The translations under genes and the position numbers were made by a program. Of a stretch of 18,929 nucleotides of DNA, positions 7,047 through 14,180 are shown one piece after another. A model generated the notes under the pieces. It saw only the letters and a list, made by a program, of their open reading frames with translations, was not told the origin of the DNA and ran no database searches. The stretch spans positions 1 through 18,929 of the forward strand of contig JAKAAZ010000048.1 in assembly GCA_021802085.1 (NCBI GenBank), written 5' to 3'. The stretch comes from Acidobacteriota bacterium (lineage in GTDB: Bacteria > Acidobacteriota > Terriglobia > Terriglobales > Acidobacteriaceae). The number at the start of each line of letters is the position of its first letter. Position 1 is the stretch's first letter.

Positions 7047-7085
7047 GAGGTGGCCCGGCGCGGCGGTCCAGTCGATATCGATCAT
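7014..7085 (-). pseudogene. Start-like fragment overlapping the HMGL stop, copy 2
   Basis: As in copy 1, ATG overlaps the HMGL stop. The frame reads MIDIDWTAAPGHL inside the unit, then GSARSHCVSI in the IS3 remnant and stops at 7014-7016. The unit edge falls exactly between two codons, so a 23-residue hybrid peptide is encoded. It is almost certainly a by-product of rearrangement. Confidence 0.3.
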
Positions 7086-8335
7086 TTGGCGGTGGTGGCA
7101 CCATGGAGTGCTTTGCCGGGCAACACGCTTTCCACAAGGCCGAGGAATTCCGCGTCGGTCAGTAACCGCTTGTGACGCAGCGAAAGCTCCTTGACCGCGG
7201 CCACTATGGTCATAGCTTCCTCTTCGCTGCTCTCCACGCCGATCTGTTTCAGTGCAGCTTTGATTGAATCAATGCCGCTGCCCTTGCCCAGCACCACCTG
7301 GGCGGGCGGCTGGCCCACCTCCTCCCAACGATAGGGAAACAGCTCGGTGGCGTACTGTTGACTGCAGTTCTGATACCAACTGGCGATGATCCCCGATTCA
7401 ATCTGGAAAAGCCGTTCTCCGACAACAGGCTTGTTGTCGGGCACCTTGTGTCCGGAGAGTTTCTCCACCAGCCGCGCCAGTTCGTAGAGCTTTTCGTAGC
7501 GGATGCCCGTGTCGATCCCGTAGAGCGTCCGCAGGGCCATCACCGTCTCTTCCATCGGCGTATTGCCGGCGCGTTCGCCCAATCCCAGCACCGTCGAGTG
7601 CACCACCTCCACACCTTCGGCCAGCGCCATCACCGTATTCGCCACGCCCATCCCGAAATCCATGTGCAGGTGAGCCTCCAGCCGCGTGTTGAGGCGCGCT
7701 TTCACCTCCCGTACCAGATAAGGAATCGCGTGCGGCGCCAGAACCCCGAAGGTATCGACCAGAGCCAGCGCGTCCATGTGCCCTTCCCTGGCCACGCGCA
7801 GAATCAGGTCCAGCACCCATTTCAATTCTGCGCGCGTGAAATCGATGGGAAAGAAGACCACCTCGAGACCTTGCGAGTGTGCGTAGGCCGTCGATTCAAT
7901 GGAAAGGTCCACAGCTCTTTCGAGCGGCCAGCGGTAGGCGTATTGAATGATGTGCGTGCTCGAAGGCACCTCCATCACCACGCCCGAAACTCCGCAATCC
8001 ACGGCGCGCTTGACATCGTCCACCATGCAGCGCGAAAAGGCGAAAATCTGCGGTCCCAGGTTGCGCTTGACGATCTCCTTGACAGCCGCCGCATCGCTCG
8101 GCGAAACCACCGGCATGCCCGCTTCGATCCGATGCACACCGGCCTCGGCCAGAGCCTCCGCGATCCGAATCTTGTCGTCCCTGGTAAAGATCACACCCGC
8201 CTGCTGCTCGCCGTCGCGCAGGGTGACGTCGTGAAACTTCACCTGGCTCGGAAAGTGCATCTGGGAGCGCACGCCCTCATTGAAATTCCACGGGCTGACG
8301 AACCATTCTTCCGTCTTCCAAGGTTCTCCGGCCAT
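7082..8335 (-). CDS. HMGL-like acyltransferase (2-isopropylmalate/homocitrate synthase type), copy 2
   Basis: Predicted protein identical to the 417-residue protein at 2031-3284: DVTLRDGEQ (36-44), HLH (222-224), GLGERAGN (251-258) and the ESGI element (313-316). Start ATG 8335 has the same AAGGAGA sequence upstream. Here the gene ends a four-gene minus-strand series gfo2, gfo1, M24, HMGL, which suggests a Claisen-type condensation or its reverse acting on a 2-oxo acid that the upstream oxidoreductases and M24 enzyme help to form. Two identical copies may raise dosage. A normal housekeeping leucine or lysine synthase seems unlikely in this setting, but cannot be excluded. Confidence 0.88.
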   Translation of the reverse strand: MAGEPWKTEEWFVSPWNFNEGVRSQMHFPSQVKFHDVTLRDGEQQAGVIFTRDDKIRIAEALAEAGVHRIEAGMPVVSPSDAAAVKEIVKRNLGPQIFAFSRCMVDDVKRAVDCGVSGVVMEVPSSTHIIQYAYRWPLERAVDLSIESTAYAHSQGLEVVFFPIDFTRAELKWVLDLILRVAREGHMDALALVDTFGVLAPHAIPYLVREVKARLNTRLEAHLHMDFGMGVANTVMALAEGVEVVHSTVLGLGERAGNTPMEETVMALRTLYGIDTGIRYEKLYELARLVEKLSGHKVPDNKPVVGERLFQIESGIIASWYQNCSQQYATELFPYRWEEVGQPPAQVVLGKGSGIDSIKAALKQIGVESSEEEAMTIVAAVKELSLRHKRLLTDAEFLGLVESVLPGKALHGATTAK

Positions 8336-8349
8336 AGCCAATTTCTCCT

Positions 8350-8367
8350 TTTCTATTTCTATCTCTA
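8350..8367. repeat. Short hexanucleotide tandem repeat upstream of the HMGL start, copy 2
   Basis: Same three-unit TTTCTA-type repeat as at 3299-3316, immediately upstream of the HMGL ribosome-binding site. Repeat number is the same in both copies. Confidence 0.5.
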
Positions 8368-8403
8368 TCCCGTCTGATTTCCCGGCCGCTTGTGGCCGCC
8401 GGT

Positions 8404-9675
8404 TCAGAACTTCATCGCCTCGTCCATATGCTCCATCAGCGTGAACACCACCGGACCGTTGGCCGAAACCAGCACATTCTCTTCCAGCCGGCAGGTTTGC
8501 TGCAGGCCCGGGTGTCCGGCGAAGGTCTCGATAGCGAAATACATGTTCTCCTTGATCTCCGCCGGATACTGCATCGAGTAAGCGCGGGAGATCCACATCC
8601 CTTCGTACAGCGTGATGCCAATGCTATGGGCAAACTGCTGCAGCGTCACCGTCCCGTACACGTCGTCGTCATACTTCGGAAAGGCCGCCGCCACGTCCGC
8701 AGTGGTGTTGCCGGGCTTCAGCTTCTCCAGACCCGCGTACATCGAATCGTAGACCTCGCGGTAGAGGTCGATCTCCTTGGCCGTCATCTTCATTCCCTGC
8801 GCTCCGCCACACTTGAAGCAGCGCACGAAATCGATGAAGTAGCCCGACGGTCCCACGGCGTTGATGTCCACAATCACCAGATCGCCTTGCCGGATCAGCT
8901 TGTCGGTCGCCCAGCGCCGGTAGGGGCTGGTGTTGCCGCCCGTGGCCACGATGATGTCGTAGATGATCTCGCAGCCGCGCTCGAGCATGAACTCGTGGAC
9001 CTTGGCCTCGATTTCCCTCTCGCGCACGCCCGGCTTCAGCCACTCGTATTTGATCTTCCACATGGCCGCGTCGCCAATGCTCGAGGCCTGCTTGAGCAGC
9101 TCGATCTCGTCCCGCGTCTTGATCACGCGCGCCGCCGAGACCGTCGGCCAGCCGTTCACGATCCGGATCCCCGCCTTCTGGAATGCTTCCAGGGCCGGAA
9201 TGTCGATGTTGTCGATCCCGATCCGTTCCCTGGCCACGCCTTGCTCCTTCAATACCTCCAGCACGCTGTCGGCCATCCGCCCCGCCATGTGCGGCACGGC
9301 CCCTTCAGCCCACTGCCAGGTGATCGCCGGACGAATGCGCCCCTCCATCCACGGCAAATCGATCTTGGCGCACTGCAGATCCGAACCAGCCGTCTCGAAC
9401 AGCACCGGCTCGCCCTCGTGCGGCACCACGGCATAGCGGATATTGATGTTGTATTTCCAGTTCCCCTGATAGGCAGCCGTCGCGTAGCGGATATTGGCCC
9501 CGGCAAACAACACCAGCGCGCCCAGTTCGTCTTTCTTCATTTGGGCCTGCAGCTTTTCCAGCCGCTCCCGGCGCAAACGATCAAAATCGACCCGGTATTG
9601 CCAGTCCGCTCCACTCTGGCTGTATAAACGCCGCGGGTCCCACTCATGAGGTTGGGCAATGAAGGAAGTGTCCAC
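8404..9675 (-). CDS. M24-family metallohydrolase (Xaa-Pro peptidase/creatinase fold, DddP-like features), copy 2
   Basis: Predicted protein identical to the 423-residue protein at 3353-4624, with the same GTG start (9675) and the same ligand set D270, D282, H350, E383 and E398. In this copy it lies 271 bases downstream of the intact gfo1 gene. That gap is long for a tight operon and carries a palindrome and direct repeats, so an internal promoter is plausible. Two Cys in RCFKCGG (286-291), right after the second metal-binding Asp, are unusual where relatives have a TRTF-like sequence. No signal peptide is seen; the enzyme should be cytoplasmic. Confidence 0.85.
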   Translation of the reverse strand: MDTSFIAQPHEWDPRRLYSQSGADWQYRVDFDRLRRERLEKLQAQMKKDELGALVLFAGANIRYATAAYQGNWKYNINIRYAVVPHEGEPVLFETAGSDLQCAKIDLPWMEGRIRPAITWQWAEGAVPHMAGRMADSVLEVLKEQGVARERIGIDNIDIPALEAFQKAGIRIVNGWPTVSAARVIKTRDEIELLKQASSIGDAAMWKIKYEWLKPGVREREIEAKVHEFMLERGCEIIYDIIVATGGNTSPYRRWATDKLIRQGDLVIVDINAVGPSGYFIDFVRCFKCGGAQGMKMTAKEIDLYREVYDSMYAGLEKLKPGNTTADVAAAFPKYDDDVYGTVTLQQFAHSIGITLYEGMWISRAYSMQYPAEIKENMYFAIETFAGHPGLQQTCRLEENVLVSANGPVVFTLMEHMDEAMKF

Positions 9676-9692
9676 GAGAATTACGCCCCCTG

Positions 9693-9704
9693 TTCTTCGA
9701 AGAA
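9693..9704. promoter_or_regulatory. Perfect 12-bp palindrome upstream of the M24 gene, copy 2
   Basis: TTCTTCGAAGAA, as at 4642-4653, in the 271-base gap between gfo1 and the M24 gene. A palindrome here would allow the M24-HMGL pair to be controlled separately from the two oxidoreductases. Confidence 0.35.
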
Positions 9705-9707
9705 TGA

Positions 9708-9736
9708 GGAAAATTGCGGACTCCGGGAAAATTGCG
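9708..9736. promoter_or_regulatory. Pair of 11-bp direct repeats upstream of the M24 gene, copy 2
   Basis: GGAAAATTGCG at 9708-9718 and 9726-9736, the counterpart of the pair at 4657-4685. Confidence 0.3.
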
Positions 9737-9946
9737 CGCCCCCTCTACAACAGGGAATCGCATTCCAACTCCTCGTCACGAAATCCGGCACTGCACTTGT
9801 ACTTGCACGAAGCCATCTACAGAGTCTTAGTAAAGAAGATGTATCAGCGCATTACAAATAAAACTCTCGCATGAAACTTAGTCGAAATACTTATGGGTGC
9901 CACGCGCCCCGCATCGCGCAAAAAGATGGCTCGCCTGCCGAAGCCT

Positions 9947-11032
9947 TCAGCGCGCCGCCCACAGGTCAGCCGGCGACGCTTGGCGATCCGCCGCTGGCGT
10001 GGCGGGCCAGTCGATATCCACCGGACGCCCTTCCTCCGCCGAGCGATCGGCCGCCTGATAGACACGCATCACCATGCGCGCATGTTCACCGGTCACCAGC
10101 GGCTGGCGGCCCAGCGCCACGCATTCCAGAAAATGGATCGTTTCCGCTTCCATGGGGCCGGCGTAGACGTGACCCACCTTCTCCCCGGGCATGGTCGAGA
10201 TGGGAAACTCGATCCCCCTCTGCATCGTGGTCAAATACACGTCCCGGTGGGTATCGTCGACCATAACCGCCCCTTCGGTTCCCACCATCTCCACCCAGGT
10301 TGAGGCAAAATTCGGATAGGCCGGCGGTAGAACCCAACCCGCTCCGATCGTAAGCACGCTGCCATCCTCCAGCGTCACCACTATCCAGGCGCAGTCGGGC
10401 ACGTTGTGGGTCGGCTGCATAACCTTGTACACTTCCTGGCAGTACACGCGCACTGGTCTGCGGGGCGCAAAGCACCAAAGCAAAAAGTCGATGTCGTGTG
10501 TTGCCTCCATGGCCGCCGGCGAAAGCTTGATGCGCCCACCAATCTTATTGCCCAGATTGCGCGTGATATGACGGCTCACCAGTGCGCTGATTGGTTGGCC
10601 GATCGCGCCGTCCATGATGGACTTCTTCACGTAGGCGAATTTCGGATTGAAACGCTGCGAATAGCCGATCGTGAACAGCAGTCCCTTTGTGTGGGCCAGC
10701 TCAATTAGCTCGTCCGCTTCCTCCAGTTCCAAGGCGATCGGCTTCTCCAGAAAAACATGCTTGCCCGCCGCCAGGCTCTCTTGGGCCATCGGATAGTGCG
10801 TCGTCTCCGGCGTCGCGGAAATCACGATCGCGTCGATATCCGGATTGGCCAGCAGATTCCGGTAGTCGGTTGTCGCCGTCACCGGACGGGTCTTCGCCGC
10901 CACTTCCCGCAAACGCTCTTCCCGGATTTCCGCGATGTGCAGATCGTTCACAAAAGGACTGGCCGCGCATGCCTCCGCGCGAATGCCCCCGCACCAGCCC
11001 GTCCCTATAATCCCAATATTGACCTTCTTCAT
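9947..11032 (-). CDS. Gfo/Idh/MocA-family oxidoreductase 1
   Basis: A 361-residue NAD(P)-dependent dehydrogenase of the glucose-fructose oxidoreductase/inositol dehydrogenase type. The Rossmann turn GIIGTGWCGG (7-16), the EKP motif (96-98) and the active-site-like THDIDFLL (178-185) are present. ATG 11032 is chosen for GAGGAGG five bases upstream, five codons inside the longest frame. The substrate is probably a polyol, sugar or sugar acid; it cannot be read from the sequence. The last 13 codons lie inside the duplicated 2,940-bp unit and differ in character from the preceding PVDIDWPATPA, so the C-terminus may be a product of the rearrangement. It is a paralog of the gene at 11159: both share GTEG followed by DDTHRD in the C-terminal domain. 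Confidence 0.9.
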   Translation of the reverse strand: MKKVNIGIIGTGWCGGIRAEACAASPFVNDLHIAEIREERLREVAAKTRPVTATTDYRNLLANPDIDAIVISATPETTHYPMAQESLAAGKHVFLEKPIALELEEADELIELAHTKGLLFTIGYSQRFNPKFAYVKKSIMDGAIGQPISALVSRHITRNLGNKIGGRIKLSPAAMEATHDIDFLLWCFAPRRPVRVYCQEVYKVMQPTHNVPDCAWIVVTLEDGSVLTIGAGWVLPPAYPNFASTWVEMVGTEGAVMVDDTHRDVYLTTMQRGIEFPISTMPGEKVGHVYAGPMEAETIHFLECVALGRQPLVTGEHARMVMRVYQAADRSAEEGRPVDIDWPATPAADRQASPADLWAAR

Positions 11033-11158
11033 CTTTCCTCCTCGCACCGGGTGATCGAGCGCCTTTCCCGTCTTTGATGCTCGCGGTGTTCTTATGCTTA
11101 TCCTGGCGCCGAAGGCCTCTGCTGCCCAACCGGCTCTCGGCCGTTGCGTGATGCGCGA

Positions 11159-12259
11159 CTATTCTTCCCCTTCCAGTGGTAACGGGATCGACTGCCGTTT
11201 CCTGGCCGATAAATCCAGGGCTTTCGTCAGCATCAGCCGGTTATGCGCCTCCCTAGCAGTAGCATGTTGCGTCGTGACCCCCAACGAGAGACGATCCAGC
11301 CAGGAACTGGTCTCCTCGCGCATCGGCCCGCGCAACTCGCCCAGTGCCATATCCCCCGGCGGATAACTCCCCATAAAATCCACCAGGCGGCTGCGGTCCG
11401 GTAAGTAGCCTTCCGCCTGTGGAGCTGTGACGGCCAACACGATGTCGCGATGCGTGTCATCAATGGTCAACACACCTTCGGTGCCCACGATGCCAACTTC
11501 CAGGCTATAGACCGCGGCGGGCCAGGTGACGGGAAGGGCCCAGGAGATGTTGAGATGGTAGACGCAGCCGTCGTTAAACACGATCATGCCAGCCGTGCTG
11601 TCGATGCCGCCGTAGAGAGGCCCCAGAACCCGGTCCACCGACCGCGCGTACACCTCGGTCGGAAGCTTGCTTTCCAAAAGCCACATGGCGATGTCCAGCG
11701 CGTGCGTACCGGAAATCACCATCGGCGAGATCGATGCCGGATCGTTGGCCCGGCGGTAGTTGTCGATGGCCACCAGCCGATTCATGAATGCGCGCGAGGT
11801 GACCAGCGTTACTTCGCCCAGCGCTCCGGTGCGCACCTTTTCCTTCGCCGCCAGCCAGCGCCGGCGGAATCGCTGCGTGTACCCCACAACCGCATCGACG
11901 CCGGATTTCTCGATAGCTTCCAGCACCATGCGCGACTCGGAAAGCCTGGTGGCCAGCGGCTTCTCGATCAGAATCGGCAGACCACGTTCCACGGCGGCCA
12001 GAATCGGCTCCACGTGCAGATGTTCGTCGGTGGCGATGATCGCCGCGGTGACCTCCGGCCGCTTGAGCAACTCCCGGAAATCTCCGGTCACGAAGTCGGC
12101 TCCAACACTCGCGGCCACCTGCGTCGCCCGCTCCGGCTTGATCTCCGCCAGACCAATCCAGTCCACGGCAGGATGGCGCGCCGCCACTTCGCCTCGAAAC
12201 AATCCCACTCGACCACCGCCTATAATGGCCAGACCAATCCTTTTAGCTCCTGGTCTCAA
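11159..12259 (-). CDS. Gfo/Idh/MocA-family oxidoreductase 2
   Basis: A 366-residue relative of the downstream gfo1 product. It has GLAIIGGGRVG (9-19) as the nucleotide-binding turn, EKP at 99-101 and SGTHALDIAMWLL (183-195) at the expected active-site position. The start is TTG 12259, supported by GGGAGGT five bases upstream and by the absence of a nearby alternative. It ends 126 bases before gfo1; the gap 11033-11158 shows nothing but the gfo1 ribosome-binding site. Pairs of Gfo/Idh proteins usually act on successive or alternative steps of sugar or polyol breakdown. It is the first gene of the minus-strand series that leads into copy 2 of the M24-HMGL unit. Confidence 0.9.
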   Translation of the reverse strand: MRPGAKRIGLAIIGGGRVGLFRGEVAARHPAVDWIGLAEIKPERATQVAASVGADFVTGDFRELLKRPEVTAAIIATDEHLHVEPILAAVERGLPILIEKPLATRLSESRMVLEAIEKSGVDAVVGYTQRFRRRWLAAKEKVRTGALGEVTLVTSRAFMNRLVAIDNYRRANDPASISPMVISGTHALDIAMWLLESKLPTEVYARSVDRVLGPLYGGIDSTAGMIVFNDGCVYHLNISWALPVTWPAAVYSLEVGIVGTEGVLTIDDTHRDIVLAVTAPQAEGYLPDRSRLVDFMGSYPPGDMALGELRGPMREETSSWLDRLSLGVTTQHATAREAHNRLMLTKALDLSARKRQSIPLPLEGEE

Positions 12260-12346
12260 AGTCCACCTCCCGCTCCGATGAGCAATGAATACCCCGCCGC
12301 AAATTTACACCGTTGATAAGCCAAATAAGCACTCAAATTGCGCCTC

Positions 12347-12728
12347 CTCCTTGTATCAAGGGACCGCGGCGGCCCATCGGAACATCCGCTTTAGAGCGAA
12401 CTGCGTTTCTCGGTATGGAGGTTTCTGTTCAGGCCCAATCGGGCCCTATGGAACAGTCGCGGGCTGAAAATATGGGATTCCTCAAGGGCGACAAGCGATC
12501 TTCCGGTCTTGTTTTTATCGATCAAGTTATTCGCGGCATCGGGCCGAGGGCTTGCGGCTGAGTCTAATTGGCAGGTGCCGAGATCGTCCACCATCTGCAA
12601 GTTGGCCCCTGCACAAGATACTCTTTCTGAATGATATATATTGTCAAATAATAAGATCGTATATCAGAAATTCAGGGCCTCGATGGCTTGTATCTGCGCC
12701 TTTGCGCCGTGCCCCCCCAAAAAGAGCC
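12347..12728 (+). repeat. Dispersed imperfect repeat of about 380 bp, copy 2
   Basis: Counterpart of 5181-5560, about 96 percent identical over the first 360 bases. Here it occupies most of the 522-base gap between the gfo2 start (12259) and the LysR stop (12782), so any promoter of the gfo2 series must lie in or beside it. It retains the GGCCC-AATC-GGGCC hairpin (12432-12445) and the AT-rich block near 12631-12681. The remaining 12260-12346 and 12729-12781 show no gene. Confidence 0.9.
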
Positions 12729-12781
12729 GCGCGGCGACGCTTGCGTTGATCTGCGAGACTGTGGGGGCAATCGCGGTTGCT

Positions 12782-13825
12782 TTAGGAAACAGAGGTTTCC
12801 GGCGTTGCATGAATGCCGTGCGCGTTTTCCAGCCCATTCAGCGTCTGCCTCATGCAGTTCAGGAAATCCCGGCAGGCCACCGAAAGCAAGGCGTCCTTGG
12901 TGCGAATCAAGTAGAAATCGATCCACAACTCGGGTCCGTGGATGGGCTCCACCAGCAGTCGACCCTGTTTCGCTTCATCCATGACGGCAAGGTTAGCGAC
13001 CACCGTGGCCCAATCCGAGGTTCGGACCAGTTCCAGCGTTCCCAGCATTCCGTCAATTTCCAGAATCCGGGCTGACGCTGTGCTATCCAGGCGCACCCCG
13101 GATTCGATGATCTGACGCAAACTGTGCCGTTGCGACGGAAGCACGAGCTTAAGCTTCGCCAGTTCACTCAGGTGGTGGCCGGATGGCTTCCGCCTTTTCC
13201 GCGAGCCGTAATTCGCACATCTCACCAGCACCAGGCGATCGCGGTAAAAGTGCGTTGCCTCCAGCCCCAGATGCGCTGGAGGCCTCGTCACGATGGCCAC
13301 ATCTGTCTGCCCGGAAAGGACCCAGTCGGTGAGTGTGCCGCTGTAGCCTTCCGCAAGCCGGACGTCGACGTGCGGATGGGTCCTGAGGTAGTCGGGCAAC
13401 ATACGCGAGATCACACCCTTGAACATGGTGGGAGGAAGACCAATGTTGATTTGGGCCGGGATGTTCCCCGCCAAATCCAACATGTGCTGTCTGGCCTGCA
13501 CGACCGTCTTCAGAACATCCACGCAACTTGCATAAAACTGCTTGCCCGCCACCGTCGGCGTAACGCCTCGCGCTTTGCGTTCGAACAAGCGGTGTGCGAC
13601 GGCCGATTCCAGGCGCTGAATGGTCACGCTCAATCCCGGCTGGGTGCAATGCTCTCGCTCCGCCGCCCGGCTGAAGCTACCTTCCTCGTACGCCGCGACG
13701 AAGCAGCAAATCTGTTTTAGATCCAGCGAACCTATCAACGTGCTGGGACTGGAGGAAAACCCTTCCCATCCCTTCCCCTTATGCACGTTGCCGCGCACGA
13801 CGTTTTCAGGCTTTCTGTTTGTCAT
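12782..13825 (-). CDS. LysR-type transcriptional regulator
   Basis: About 347 residues from ATG 13825; ATG 13858 would add 11. The winged helix-turn-helix is clear: LDLKQICCFVAAYEEGSFSR and AAEREHCTQPGLSVTIQRLE, then LFERKARGVTPTVAG. The rest is the periplasmic-binding-like effector domain (INIGLPPTMFKGVI onward). The N-terminus is some 33 residues longer than usual before the LDLKQ start of the fold. Neither ATG has a well-placed Shine-Dalgarno sequence, so the start is uncertain. It is divergent from the amidohydrolase-MFS pair, the classic LysR arrangement, which makes that pair its likeliest target. It also lies upstream of the gfo2 series in the same direction and could act there too. 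Confidence 0.9.
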   Translation of the reverse strand: MTNRKPENVVRGNVHKGKGWEGFSSSPSTLIGSLDLKQICCFVAAYEEGSFSRAAEREHCTQPGLSVTIQRLESAVAHRLFERKARGVTPTVAGKQFYASCVDVLKTVVQARQHMLDLAGNIPAQINIGLPPTMFKGVISRMLPDYLRTHPHVDVRLAEGYSGTLTDWVLSGQTDVAIVTRPPAHLGLEATHFYRDRLVLVRCANYGSRKRRKPSGHHLSELAKLKLVLPSQRHSLRQIIESGVRLDSTASARILEIDGMLGTLELVRTSDWATVVANLAVMDEAKQGRLLVEPIHGPELWIDFYLIRTKDALLSVACRDFLNCMRQTLNGLENAHGIHATPETSVS

Positions 13826-13876
13826 ACCACCGACATAATAGCGGTCTATGACTGGCATGTCGAGATATTAATGGTC

Positions 13877-13903
13877 ATCATGTCCAGCGGCGTCTAACAT
13901 GAT
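13877..13903. promoter_or_regulatory. Inverted repeat in the lysR/amidohydrolase divergent region
   Basis: ATCATGT at 13877-13883 and ACATGAT at 13897-13903 form a seven-base inverted repeat with 13 bases between. It lies about 50 bases upstream of the LysR start. LysR-type regulators commonly bind such interrupted dyads near their own promoter. The rest of the 355-base divergent region (13826-14180) contains no gene that I can support; only the amidohydrolase ribosome-binding site at its right end is clear. Confidence 0.35.
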
Positions 13904-14180
13904 CCTCGGATGTGGCTGTTCCACGCCAAGCCCGCAGGGGCACTGCCACTAGCTTTCAGTACCACGCCTTTTTTCTTAGGCCCGTTTGGCCTGGCGATGG
14001 CCGCCTTATTTCCGCTGCCCGCGATCGTAATTCCATGGCCACGAAATCGGCAGGCATGAGCATCATCCCAAAGGTATAAGAATCTTCATTAATTCGGACA
14101 CTATCGATCGGATGAGTGAAAACGGTTTTGGCACAGCGCACGACGAATTCCTATTATTACTACCTGAAAGGGGACAACGC

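Larger units (their letters stand above)
7047..9986. repeat. 2,940-bp direct duplication, copy 2
   Basis: Second copy of 1996-4935. Unlike copy 1 it continues on the right directly into an intact Gfo/Idh gene, so this is probably the parental locus or the one from which the unit was copied. On the left it abuts the IS3 transposase remnant at 7046/7047, whereas copy 1 there meets unassigned sequence. The lack of any visible difference points to a recent event or ongoing gene conversion. Confidence 0.95.
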
